Shown piece after piece: positions 29,507 to 37,986 of a stretch of DNA of 64,000 bases. Location: positions 3,596,001 through 3,660,000 of the forward strand of contig NZ_CP022282.1 in assembly GCF_002216065.1 (NCBI RefSeq), read 5' to 3'. Origin of the DNA: Chryseobacterium sp. T16E-39. Its GTDB lineage: Bacteria > Bacteroidota > Bacteroidia > Flavobacteriales > Weeksellaceae. The translations under genes were made by a program, and so were the position numbers. The notes under the pieces were generated by a model. It had not been told where the DNA came from, did no database searches, and saw nothing but the letters and a program-made list of their open reading frames with translations. Position 1 is the stretch's first letter. The number at the start of each line of letters is the position of its first letter.

Positions 29507-31780
29507 ATGAAAAAGATCTATCTTTTAACGTTACTGTTATTTTTTGCATTTTTCACGAATGCACAGGTAACGGTTCAGGGCGTGCCCCGTAATGATATTA
29601 AGCAACATTCGATACAAAGGAATGAGCTTAAAACGATAACGAATGTTACTGACTTTTCTGATATCCAGTATTGGGTAGGAACCGGTTCTAAAAAAGCTGC
29701 TTTTGTTGTACAATGGAATGATGGAAAAAATCCTGATGCTTTAGTTTGGGGATTTAAATGGGATGGAAATGCAACAGGAGAGGATATGCTAAAAGCTATT
29801 GCAAAAGCTGACCATCGTTTTTACTCTTTGCTTTATCAGGGAACAACTTTTGGAACTGCAATAGGGGGACTTGGTTTTGATCTGAACGGACAAGGAACCA
29901 ATGGGCTTTATAAGAGCGGTAACACAACATATCCGCTGTATCCACTCAATGGAATTGTCAATACGACAGCATATGATTTTGATGATTATGCTGCTATAGA
30001 TGCAGCCAACGACCACTGGAAATCAGGTTGGACCACTGGATATTGGTCTTACTGGGTGAAAAATCCTGCGGATGCTGCTTTTGGATATTCAAGTTTAGGT
30101 GCTAGCAGTCGTGTTTTAGAAAATAATTCATGGGATTTGTGGAATTTCTATCCTGGAATGATTGATCAACCTATTTCAACAACTTTGACACCAGTATCAG
30201 CGTATTCTTCACCAACTGCATTTACAGATGGTTATTTTATGGTCAATGAAGAGTGGTTCGGACATACTAACGGATCGGTAAATTTTATCGGAAACAATGG
30301 GCAAATTAATTATCGGGCTTACAGCAATGTAAACAATAATCAGGCATTTGGAGCTACAACCCAATATGGAACGATCTATGGAGATAAGTTTTATTTTGTT
30401 TCAAAACAGGCATCAGATGGTGGAGATACTCAGTATACTCCTGGAGGAAGGCTCGTTGTTGCAAATGCTTCGACCATGCAAAAGATAGCAGGATTTAATA
30501 CAATTGGAGGAGGAGATGGAAGATCTTTTCTTGGAGTTAATGAACATAAAGGGTATATAGGAACTACTACAGGAATTTTTTTATTTGATATTGATAACCT
30601 GCAGGTTGGAAGTTTAGTGACTGGAACGAGTGGAAAGGGGCAGATTGGGAATATGATCCGTACCTCACAGTATGTGTTTGCGGTAACACAAAATGGCGGA
30701 ATATTGGTTATTAATCCTAATACCAATGCTGTAGTACAAACCATTGCAGGAGCATTCTATTCAATCGTGCAAGCAAAAGATGGAAGTGTTTGGGCTGTTC
30801 AGCAGCAGAAACTAACCAATATTAATGCTACTACTTTTGCAACAACAGATTATAACATTCCTACTACTAAGTATATTGGTGACTGGGGTGCATGGTATGC
30901 GGGAAGACTTGCGTACAGTAATCAGCAAAATGCACTTTACTGGATCAACTCTATCAGCGCTTTTGCTTCTGGAACTCAGATTGTGAGATTTGATGTTACT
31001 AATAAAACTTTCAACGAAAATTTTGCGGCTATTCCAGGGCAGACGGGAACATATAAGCAGATTCCTTATGGGGCAGCATTACGTGTTAATCCTGTTACAG
31101 ATGAATTGATTTTGAATACCACAGAAAGTGGATATGGAGCACATTATCAGAAAAACTGGGTGCACACATTTAATAATTCAGGAGTTCTTACCAATACTAA
31201 AATATTAAATGATTATTACTGGTTTCCTGCAATTACTGTATTCCCGGATAATAATGCTCCAGTCATAAAAAGTACATTCCCATCTCAAACAACTGTAAAC
31301 AGCACAACTACAATTGACCTGAAAACAGTGGTTTCTGATACAGATAACTTATCATTGGCTATCGTAAAAACTGTAAAATCAAATACGAATTCAGCTGTTG
31401 TTACAGCGGTAATCAATACAAACGATGAGCTTGTTTTGACGCCGCAGAGTACGGGTACGGCTACTGTTGTATTAAGTTTCAATTCTAATGGAAAGGTGGT
31501 TGAAAAATCTCTTACCGTAAATGCAAGTGTTTCTACGTTGGGAACAGCTGAGGTTAAAAAACTTGAATTGGGTATCTATCCTAATCCTGCTACAGATATT
31601 CTTAATATCAAAACTCAGGATAAAGTAATGAGTACTGTGGTTTATGATGGATCAGGGAAGGTGGTTAATACCCGCTTTAGCAATGGACAGATTAATGTGA
31701 GTACACTTACTAATGGTGTATATATTCTAAAGGTGGTTACTGATAAAGCAGTTTACCAGCAGAAGTTTATTAAGAACTAA
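29507..31780 (+). CDS. T9SS-sorted DUF5074-type beta-propeller protein of the B12 operon
   Basis: A 757-residue secreted protein. After a signal peptide (LLTLLLFFAFFTNAQ) there is a domain like the preceding surface protein (WVGTGSKKAAFVVQWNDGK). Propeller blades follow (GNMIRTSQYVFAVTQNGGIL, YGAALRVNPVTDELILNT), then an Ig-like segment and a type A T9SS sorting domain (LGIYPNPATDILNI ... NGVYILKVVTDKAVYQQKFI). The propeller resembles the BtuG-like protein two genes upstream, so both may bind cobalamin. It would be exported to the cell surface by type IX secretion, which links B12 capture with that pathway. The operon ends at the terminator downstream. Confidence 0.8.
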   Translation: MKKIYLLTLLLFFAFFTNAQVTVQGVPRNDIKQHSIQRNELKTITNVTDFSDIQYWVGTGSKKAAFVVQWNDGKNPDALVWGFKWDGNATGEDMLKAIAKADHRFYSLLYQGTTFGTAIGGLGFDLNGQGTNGLYKSGNTTYPLYPLNGIVNTTAYDFDDYAAIDAANDHWKSGWTTGYWSYWVKNPADAAFGYSSLGASSRVLENNSWDLWNFYPGMIDQPISTTLTPVSAYSSPTAFTDGYFMVNEEWFGHTNGSVNFIGNNGQINYRAYSNVNNNQAFGATTQYGTIYGDKFYFVSKQASDGGDTQYTPGGRLVVANASTMQKIAGFNTIGGGDGRSFLGVNEHKGYIGTTTGIFLFDIDNLQVGSLVTGTSGKGQIGNMIRTSQYVFAVTQNGGILVINPNTNAVVQTIAGAFYSIVQAKDGSVWAVQQQKLTNINATTFATTDYNIPTTKYIGDWGAWYAGRLAYSNQQNALYWINSISAFASGTQIVRFDVTNKTFNENFAAIPGQTGTYKQIPYGAALRVNPVTDELILNTTESGYGAHYQKNWVHTFNNSGVLTNTKILNDYYWFPAITVFPDNNAPVIKSTFPSQTTVNSTTTIDLKTVVSDTDNLSLAIVKTVKSNTNSAVVTAVINTNDELVLTPQSTGTATVVLSFNSNGKVVEKSLTVNASVSTLGTAEVKKLELGIYPNPATDILNIKTQDKVMSTVVYDGSGKVVNTRFSNGQINVSTLTNGVYILKVVTDKAVYQQKFIKN

Positions 31781-31805
31781 TCTGTAAAGGATACTTTAAA
31801 TATAT

Positions 31806-31834
31806 AAGCTCCTACCACACACTGGTAGGGGCTT
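31806..31834 (+). terminator. Intrinsic terminator after the B12 operon
   Basis: A 12-bp stem (31806-31817 with 31823-31834, one G-T pair) and a 5-base loop, followed by a T-run. Confidence 0.8.
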
Positions 31835-32006
31835 TTTTAATCTGGATAGTCCTTCGATGTAAGAATATTGGAGAATAAGAAATAGATATCTACGCTATAA
31901 TATATTCTTATTGACTTCGATTAGGTATGAATGATGGATTGTGATAAAGAGAGTAGATGTATGAGATGATATGGTGTTGATCCATATGCAGGGAATTGTA
32001 AAATAA

Positions 32007-32035
32007 AATCCGGCAGGCTTTTAGCCTGCCGGATT
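32007..32035 (-). terminator. Intrinsic terminator of the leftward T9SS gene
   Basis: A perfect 13-bp GC-rich stem (32007-32019 with 32023-32035) with a 3-base loop, followed on the minus strand by TTTATTTTA. It lies 20 bp beyond the stop of the gene at 32056-32844. The 170 bp between it and the B12 terminator hold no gene. Confidence 0.82.
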
Positions 32036-32055
32036 CATTATATATGTATATCTTT

Positions 32056-32844
32056 TTACTTAATCATAATTTTACGAGAGTAGGCTTTTCCTTCCTTCGT
32101 CGTAAGGGTCATGATGTAAACTCCTTGAGGCAATGTAGACTCAAATGTTTTTGATTTTAGTTTGGTACGATAAACTTCTTTTCCTGATGTATTGATTAAA
32201 GCAACTTCAGATCCTTCTACAGGTACGTTTCCGTCAAGGGTAACTTGTCCGTCCTTGCTGTAAGCCATTAAGCTGATGTGTGGATCTTTATATTGGTATG
32301 CGTAATAAATACGGAAACCACCGTTAAGGTTAAGAAGACCTGAATTAAGACTTATTTTAACACGGTCAAAAGGCTTGTTCATTGTAAGTTCAAGCGCTCC
32401 TCTGCTTGCATCTGTGCCTCCAAGCTTAAGAACGTCATCGTTAATGTTCATGTAATCATTGTTTGAAACATCTCCAAGAAATGTCTCTACAGATACTCCA
32501 CCGATTAACTGAGCAGTTAGAATAGATTGATCTGTACCAATTCCAATAACAAGTTTGTTGGTGTCTGCAATTATGTTGGTTGTAGAGAAAATAAGGGTTT
32601 GCTCTGTTCTTCCTAGTAGTCCAATGGGAACGAGTAAGGTAGAATAATCAGTCTCATTACTTCCCACAGCATTTTCGGGGTTTTGTACAAAACAAGCTAC
32701 ACAAATACCGTAAGCTCTGTTTGTTTGGCTGCTGGCATACACTTTATTAAGTTGTGCAAAAGACATGGCGTTCATAAGGAACAGTAGAGAAGCCAGTACT
32801 ACTTTTTTGGTCATACTTTGGCCTGCGAATAGATTTGTTTTCAT
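32056..32844 (-). CDS. Secreted protein with T9SS C-terminal sorting domain, function unknown
   Basis: A 262-residue protein with a signal peptide (VVLASLLFLMNAMSFAQ), a beta-rich body with a CVAC motif near residues 47-50 (YGICVACFVQNPENAVGS), and a T9SS sorting domain at about 190-262 (GSEVALINTSGKEVYRTKLK ... QGVYIMTLTTKEGKAYSRKI). ATGs at 32844 and 32814 are both possible. The body is of the type often seen in Chryseobacterium surface proteins with jellyroll-like folds. No function can be named. It stands alone with its own terminator. Confidence 0.75.
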   Translation of the reverse strand: MKTNLFAGQSMTKKVVLASLLFLMNAMSFAQLNKVYASSQTNRAYGICVACFVQNPENAVGSNETDYSTLLVPIGLLGRTEQTLIFSTTNIIADTNKLVIGIGTDQSILTAQLIGGVSVETFLGDVSNNDYMNINDDVLKLGGTDASRGALELTMNKPFDRVKISLNSGLLNLNGGFRIYYAYQYKDPHISLMAYSKDGQVTLDGNVPVEGSEVALINTSGKEVYRTKLKSKTFESTLPQGVYIMTLTTKEGKAYSRKIMIK

Positions 32845-33081
32845 GGGTAAAAATTTAATTTTTAGTTTTTATAAAGTTACACATAAAATGATTATGTTGT
32901 TGAATTTATTTCATTTTTATGTGATTTAGAGTCGCTTTATTTTTTTTAAACACCGGGAAATCAGCTTTAAATTTGAAAATTGGTTATTTATAACCATAAA
33001 AAAGGGTTATTAATTTAATAATTAATTAATACTAAAGGCTAATTAATCCTAATTTGCGATATCTCCATTCTTTGAAAAAAT

Positions 33082-33112
33082 AAAACTCCTTACCACTTGA
33101 GTAAAGAGTTTT
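33082..33112 (-). terminator. Intrinsic terminator of the MFS gene
   Basis: A 12-bp stem with one mismatch (33082-33093 with 33101-33112), followed on the minus strand by a T-rich run. It lies 28 bp beyond the stop of the MFS gene. Confidence 0.65.
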
Positions 33113-33140
33113 GTAATAGATATGATGAAGGGTATTCCCC

Positions 33141-34349
33141 TTAGCTTTTCTTTGATCCTTTAATATTAGGTAAGAATGCCGTTATTATTCCCATGAGAGG
33201 TAAAAAGGCACAGATTTTAAAGACATATTCAATACTGGTGTCATCTGCTACAGCACCTAATACTGCAGAACCGATTCCCCCCATTCCAAACATGAAACCA
33301 AAAAATAAGCCTGCAACCAATCCAATTTTGTCTGGCATAAGATCGGTAGCATATACCAGAATAGCTGAAAATGCTGAAGCGATGATCAATCCAATTAAAA
33401 CAGCAAATACAATAGTCCATGCCAATGGAAGGTAGGGAAGGCACAGTGTGAATGGTGCAGCTCCTAAAATGGAGATCCAGATAATCTTTTTTCTACCATA
33501 TTTATCTCCTAATTTTCCGCCCAAAATAGTTCCTACAGCGACTGCGGCAAGAAACATAAATAAGTAAAGTTGGGAATCCTTTACTGAAATATGAAATTTA
33601 TCGATCAGGAAAAATGTGAAGTAATTCGTCATGGATGCCAGATAAATATATTTTGAAAATACCAGCGCCAAAAGAATGGTAATGGAAAAAATGACTTTTT
33701 TTCTTGACAAATCAATTCGTACCACCATGTCTGAATGTTTGGCCGCTTTTCTTATGGAAAGTCTTTCAGCATACCAGTTTCCTATTCTCCATAATACGAT
33801 AATACCAATAAATGCTGCAATTGCAAACAATCCTACATATCCCTGGCCTAGAGGAAGCACAATAAGAGCTACTAATAAAGGTCCAATAGCACTCCCGGAA
33901 TTGCCGCCCACCTGAAAAATAGATTGTGCCAATCCTTTTTGTCCTCCTGATGCCAGCTGGGCTACTCTTGAAGCTTCAGGATGGAAAACTGATGAACCCA
34001 TTCCTATTAATGCTACCGCGATCAGGATGACGTAATATTCGTGTGCTGCAGCTAAAAGTAATAATCCTGCCATTGATAAGGCCATTCCTATAGCCAGAGA
34101 TCTTGGATTCGGCTTTTTATCGGTATAGATCCCGACAAAGGGCTGCAAAATAGATGCAGTAAGCTGAAATACAAGGGTAATAATGCCAATTTGGGCAAAT
34201 GATAGTTTGAATTCACCTTTCAAAATGGGATATAGTGAAGGAATTGTAGATTGGATCAGGTCATTGAGAAAATGTGAAAAACTGATCATAAATAAAATAG
34301 GATAAACAATTTTACTGGTGTCAATTGCTTTTGTCTGTACATTGTCCAT
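33141..34349 (-). CDS. MFS exporter, Fsr (fosmidomycin resistance)-like
   Basis: A 402-residue, 12-helix major-facilitator protein. The block GSSVFHPEASRVAQLASGG followed by FQVGGNSGSAIGPLL is the signature of the Fsr subgroup, which exports fosmidomycin and related compounds. The A-motif equivalents (GIYTDKKPNPR, GDKYGRKK) are present. Upstream is a palindromic element also found before the adjacent FadR-type regulator gene, 65 bp away on the same strand, so the pump is probably under its control. The true substrate is unknown. Confidence 0.87.
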   Translation of the reverse strand: MDNVQTKAIDTSKIVYPILFMISFSHFLNDLIQSTIPSLYPILKGEFKLSFAQIGIITLVFQLTASILQPFVGIYTDKKPNPRSLAIGMALSMAGLLLLAAAHEYYVILIAVALIGMGSSVFHPEASRVAQLASGGQKGLAQSIFQVGGNSGSAIGPLLVALIVLPLGQGYVGLFAIAAFIGIIVLWRIGNWYAERLSIRKAAKHSDMVVRIDLSRKKVIFSITILLALVFSKYIYLASMTNYFTFFLIDKFHISVKDSQLYLFMFLAAVAVGTILGGKLGDKYGRKKIIWISILGAAPFTLCLPYLPLAWTIVFAVLIGLIIASAFSAILVYATDLMPDKIGLVAGLFFGFMFGMGGIGSAVLGAVADDTSIEYVFKICAFLPLMGIITAFLPNIKGSKKS

Positions 34350-34363
34350 AATTAATAATTTAT

Positions 34364-34386
34364 ATTCATCTTATCATCTGATGAAT
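34364..34386 (-). promoter_or_regulatory. Palindromic operator before the MFS gene
   Basis: TCATCTGATGA at 34374-34384 is a perfect 5-1-5 palindrome, nested in a wider inverted repeat ATTCATC (34364-34370) / GATGAAT (34380-34386). The same 15 bases TATCATCTGATGAAT recur before the regulator gene. It is probably the operator of that FadR-type protein. Confidence 0.65.
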
Positions 34387-34414
34387 TTTATGTTTGAATT
34401 ATCTTTTTATATTT

Positions 34415-35074
34415 TTAAAGTAATTTTAAAATGATTTTTTCTGCAGCCAGAGAAGCTTTTTCAGCATCTCTGTTTTTTATATGGGTATAGAGTTCATTAT
34501 GTAATTTTTGTGAAATCCTAAAAGCATCTGTATTATTATTGTGACTGCTTTCAAAAATTCGAAGAACCTGTCGGCTTGCAATTTTATATATTTCTTTTAA
34601 TAGTTTATTACCACAGGCCTCAGCAATAGCTAAATGGAAATTGACATCTGCCTGGTAACATTCCTGTGCAAGTTCTTCTTCTGCAAATTTTCCCCTTAAA
34701 TCTAAATATTCTTTGATGGTCTTAAGTTCATCTGCCGTATGATTAACCGCTGCTCTTGCCGCAACTTTAGATTCCAGTAAAGATCTTACTTCTTCAACTT
34801 CTTCTATTTCTGCTTTGCTCATTTGTAGTTCCAAAGATTCCTGAACATTTTTTGAAACAATAAATGTCCCTACACCTTGTTGTACACTTAAAACCCCTTT
34901 AATTGATAGTATTTTAATTGCTTCACGAATACTGGAACGTCCCACACCATATATTTTCATCAGTTCGGGTTCAGTAGGCAGCTGATTTCCAATGGCGTAA
35001 GTGTCATTGAGAATTCCTTCAATAAGTCTTTCTGCAACCTCCTGGGCTAAACTTCTTTTTTGTATCTGTGCCAT
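34415..35074 (-). CDS. FadR/GntR-family transcriptional regulator
   Basis: Started at the ATG at 35074, this is a 219-residue protein with an N-terminal winged helix (GNQLPTEPELMKIYGVGRSSIREAI) and an all-helical FCD ligand domain with the usual Asp/His metal ligands spread over residues 90-200. The family binds carbohydrate acids or other small carboxylates and usually represses neighbouring genes. Upstream ATGs would run through the operator and the -7 box (35085-35106), which argues for 35074. The gene precedes the Fsr-like exporter and both carry the same palindrome, so autoregulation and pump control are likely. Confidence 0.88.
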   Translation of the reverse strand: MAQIQKRSLAQEVAERLIEGILNDTYAIGNQLPTEPELMKIYGVGRSSIREAIKILSIKGVLSVQQGVGTFIVSKNVQESLELQMSKAEIEEVEEVRSLLESKVAARAAVNHTADELKTIKEYLDLRGKFAEEELAQECYQADVNFHLAIAEACGNKLLKEIYKIASRQVLRIFESSHNNNTDAFRISQKLHNELYTHIKNRDAEKASLAAEKIILKLL

Positions 35075-35084
35075 AAACATCATA

Positions 35085-35106
35085 TCATCTGATGAATGCA
35101 AAGGTA
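35085..35106 (-). promoter_or_regulatory. Promoter -7 box and palindromic operator of the GntR gene
   Basis: On the minus strand TACCTTTG (35106-35099) is followed 3 bp later by TCATCTGATGA (35095-35085). The operator would sit at the transcription start, 11 bp before the start codon. Confidence 0.7.
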
Positions 35107-35171
35107 CAATTTCTATAAGATATTCTACAACCAAATCCTTAAAAAATAAGAGAAAGTAGGATTGAGAAGTA

Positions 35172-35198
35172 AAAGAGCACTGAATAGTCGTGCTCTTT
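35172..35198 (-). terminator. Terminator of the hydrolase gene
   Basis: A 9-bp stem (35172-35180 with 35190-35198) with a 9-base loop; a T-rich run follows on the minus strand. Confidence 0.65.
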
Positions 35199-35287
35199 AT
35201 TAGTCATTTATTCACATAATAGATTTAGGAAATACCCTTATATGATCTGTTAGACAGTTGCTGTCTCTATCTGGAATTGCCGTATCC

Positions 35288-36133
35288 TTATTTGAAATTT
35301 TTTTCTAGAAATGCGAATATTGTATCAAAATGTTTGGTAGGCTCAGCATGAGAACCTTCATAAATCTGATGCTCATAGGTATACTTAAATTGATGCTTTT
35401 TAAGTCGCTCAATAATTTTATTGCCCATTGGTACCGCTGGTATTATTTCATCTTTTGTGCCGGAAAGAAGAAGGATAGGACCTTGTATTAATTCTACTTT
35501 GATGGCTGCCTTTTGTTCAGCAAGGGTATCTTTCAGCATGGCACTAAACGCACTTCTAAGATCATGCTTTATTAAAAATGGAACGGATTCCTCGTTTACA
35601 GGAACGAAGGGTAGTTCTTTGTTGTCGAATGTCCAGCAGGAAGTGGTAAATTCCTGAGTATGGCCGGGAAAAACAACATGACTTGTAGACATCCCGATAA
35701 CACAGGAGATATCTGGATAATAACTTCCTAACAATAAAGCCAGATCTGCTCCCCTGGAACCTCCAATAACTGCAATTTTCTTCTTGTTGATTTTTTTATT
35801 TTTAGAAGCCACTACGATTGCATTATGAACATCATTAATGGATATCCGGTCTAATAAAGCAGGTGTATTTTTACACCCGAAATACCCAATTGCAAGAAAG
35901 CTATATCCCTTATCAAGAAATTCCTGCCTGGTCTTTTTCCAATGATCTGTTGTCCATGGATTTCCACCCTCTGAACCTCCTAATCCCACGATCAGGGGTT
36001 GGTTCTCGTTATTTCCGACGTATAGGACTGCTTCTACATTAGCTGCTTTTAAAGTATCCTGTGAAAATATAGAAATGCTACAAAAATGTAATAGTAAAAT
36101 TAGAAATGTCCAGGTTGTTTTATTAAAGTCCAT
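35288..36133 (-). CDS. Exported alpha/beta hydrolase, BAAT/acyl-CoA thioester hydrolase C-terminal type
   Basis: A 281-residue protein with a signal peptide (FLILLLHFCSISIFSQD). The nucleophile elbow is VIGGSRGADLALLLG, the acidic residue lies in LLLSGTKDEIIP and the His in IYEGSHAEPT, a complete Ser-Asp-His triad. The GLGGSEGG oxyanion region is typical of the bile-acid-CoA:amino-acid N-acyltransferase C-terminal family. Bacterial substrates are unknown; a periplasmic esterase or peptidase-like hydrolase is likely. It stands alone between two regulators. Confidence 0.8.
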   Translation of the reverse strand: MDFNKTTWTFLILLLHFCSISIFSQDTLKAANVEAVLYVGNNENQPLIVGLGGSEGGNPWTTDHWKKTRQEFLDKGYSFLAIGYFGCKNTPALLDRISINDVHNAIVVASKNKKINKKKIAVIGGSRGADLALLLGSYYPDISCVIGMSTSHVVFPGHTQEFTTSCWTFDNKELPFVPVNEESVPFLIKHDLRSAFSAMLKDTLAEQKAAIKVELIQGPILLLSGTKDEIIPAVPMGNKIIERLKKHQFKYTYEHQIYEGSHAEPTKHFDTIFAFLEKNFK

Positions 36134-36194
36134 GTTATTTTTTTTTCAAAGATGGGATTTAATAATCCGTAAACTTTTGACCTATATCAAAAAG

Positions 36195-36797
36195 TTATTT
36201 TTGGGTTCTGATCCTGCTTAGTGTTTCCTGTGTAATTCCTAAATAAGATGCTATCATTCCCAGAGGGATACGGTGATAGATCCCCTTATAGGTTTGGGTA
36301 AAATGATCATATTTTTCCTTAGCGGACGAAAAGCGCATGGAGGTGATCCGTTCCATAAGATGACCGACAACGGTTCCCATTGAAAGTCTTGAATATCTTT
36401 CCATTTCAGGAAAGTGGTCAAATAAATAAACCAGGTCGTTTACATGGATGCAGAAAGCTTCAGTGGCTTCTATAGCATCGATATAGTAAATGTCTTTTTG
36501 TCTTGTAAATAAACTTTTTGGAGAGTTGCACCATTCCCCTTCAACTGGGAAATATTCACTGATCTCTTTTCCGTCTTTTAGAAAGTAAGTTCTTAATAAG
36601 CCTTTCTGGATAAAATAAGATTGGGTACATACTTTGTCTGCATCATGGACGATGTCTCCTTTTTTAAAGGTAACAAAATACATTCTTTTGTCTAAGGCGG
36701 ATCTTAGTTCATCACTGATCTTGATATAGCTCTCAAAGTGATCAAACAATAAATCCTTTTGTATAGAATTCTGATTTTCTGGATCAAGATGTTCCAT
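36195..36797 (-). CDS. Crp/Fnr-family regulator with cyclic-nucleotide-binding fold
   Basis: A 200-residue protein with an N-terminal cNMP-like beta-roll (FVTFKKGDIVHDADKVCTQSYFIQKGLLRTYF) and a short C-terminal helix-turn-helix (IPLGMIASYLGITQETLSRIR). This reduced Crp type is common in Bacteroidota and often senses no nucleotide. Target and ligand are unknown. The hydrolase gene lies 61 bp downstream on the same strand and could be cotranscribed. Confidence 0.85.
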   Translation of the reverse strand: MEHLDPENQNSIQKDLLFDHFESYIKISDELRSALDKRMYFVTFKKGDIVHDADKVCTQSYFIQKGLLRTYFLKDGKEISEYFPVEGEWCNSPKSLFTRQKDIYYIDAIEATEAFCIHVNDLVYLFDHFPEMERYSRLSMGTVVGHLMERITSMRFSSAKEKYDHFTQTYKGIYHRIPLGMIASYLGITQETLSRIRTQK

Positions 36798-37129
36798 AAT
36801 TTATTGGGTTTTTAGAAAATAATTGATGCAACATGTAAATGTAAACTTATTAAGTGAGCTTTGCTTTACCGCTGTCCGATTTTTTACATAGATGATGATA
36901 CGATGTTATGATTGCTCGTCGAATCCATAATTTTTGAGATAGTTAAAATAAATAAACAAGCAGACTTGTCTATCTGTTTTTTATATACCTTTGATCCCCG
37001 CACTAAAAGATTATAGAGCAATTACTAACTTGATAGGTCTAATCATCAACTAACAAAAATTTCATTACTGGAGCAGATAAATCAGTCTGGTTGATTTTAA
37101 GCAGGTAATTAACATTTAAATTTATAATT
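36798..37129. other. Gene-free spacer containing the tautomerase promoter
   Basis: The stretch is 332 bp. It contains TTG (36966-36968), a 17-bp spacer and TACCTTTG (36986-36993), a strong consensus promoter for the tautomerase gene with a leader of about 130 bases. I see no gene and no structured RNA. Confidence 0.65.
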
Positions 37130-37510
37130 ATGCCATTTATTACAATTACTTCCCTGAAAGGAAGATCAAAAGAAGAAAAACAAAAGATAGGTGAAGCTAT
37201 ACATGCAGCGATAGTAGAATCAGGGGTGCCCCCTGCAGATCGCTTTCAGAGATTTCTGGATCTAGAACCTGAAAACTTCCTTTATGACAAACATTATCCA
37301 AATCTTGAAAAAGGACGTTCAGAGAACTTTGTCGTTATTGAGATTCTGCTTTCTGTTGGTCGAAGCGTTAAAGTGAAGCGTAAAATTCTCGAAAGTTTAA
37401 TAGCTAAATTAAGAGACCTGTCTTTCGATCCCGAGGATGTATTTGTTTCTTTCCAGGAAACAGCTTGGGAAAACTGGTCCTTTGCAAATGGAGAAATATT
37501 ACATGCCTAA
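37130..37510 (+). CDS. Tautomerase-superfamily protein (4-oxalocrotonate tautomerase/MIF-like)
   Basis: A 126-residue protein starting MPFITI, with the catalytic Pro at position 2 (Pro1 after Met removal). The GRSKEEKQKIGEAIHAAIVE helix and the RFLDLEPENF strand are typical of the longer tautomerase-family proteins of about 125-130 residues. It probably catalyses keto-enol tautomerisation of an unknown substrate. Its last 42 codons, stop codon and terminator are duplicated about 2.9 kb downstream, bracketing a cassette. Confidence 0.85.
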   Translation: MPFITITSLKGRSKEEKQKIGEAIHAAIVESGVPPADRFQRFLDLEPENFLYDKHYPNLEKGRSENFVVIEILLSVGRSVKVKRKILESLIAKLRDLSFDPEDVFVSFQETAWENWSFANGEILHA

Positions 37511-37618
37511 GACAGAGGACTTTTTAAAAAAGAAAATCTGTTTTTCTTTGGAGCATGTATTAATAAAAAAAGCTGCAAACATTGTTTGCAGCTTTTTTAG
37601 ACTTTGATATTTAAGCTT
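37385..37618 (+). repeat. Left copy of a direct repeat: tautomerase 3' end plus terminator
   Basis: This 234-bp stretch aligns with 40308-40539. It covers the last 42 codons of the tautomerase gene, the terminator hairpin and about 20 bp beyond. Over the 126 coding bases there are five differences, all transitions and all synonymous. The noncoding part has more changes and three 1-bp gaps. Confidence 0.93.
37567..37597 (+). terminator. Terminator of the tautomerase gene
   Basis: A perfect 14-bp stem (37567-37580 with 37584-37597) with a 3-base loop, bounded by A and T runs. It is duplicated at 40489. Confidence 0.88.
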
Positions 37619-37676
37619 TAGTACAGATCCAACATATATAAATCAAAAAAATAGATCATTTTGAGAAAGAGTACAG

Positions 37677-37850
37677 GTGCTGGACAGTGTATATTTTGGT
37701 TTTGATCTTTTATTTACTGTTGATTTCTTTTCAGATGATTTCAAGTTTAATAAGGGCACGAAAGTATCAACAAAAAGCAATGTGTTTATCCATGATCAAT
37801 CAAAGAAGCTTGTTGTCTTGAAGTTTGAAAGGACAAGACAGATCGAATAA
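37677..37850 (+). pseudogene. Possible gene remnant, 57 codons
   Basis: A GTG-to-TAA frame of 57 residues (LDSVYFGFDLLFTVDFFSDD ... KLVVLKFERTRQIE) has amino-acid composition of a folded domain but no signal, no promoter and no recognisable family. It lies just inside the left repeat. It may be the tail of a gene lost when the cassette was inserted. Confidence is low. Confidence 0.3.
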
Positions 37851-37986
37851 AAATATTCCGCCAAGTTTTGTTGCTTTGTCAGGGTACATTTACTCATAAA
37901 AAAGTTGATTCAAAACAATACGGAAAACCCTAAAGGGTGAATTAAAAAATATTTTTATATTAGCTAAGTAAAAACACAAACAATCA

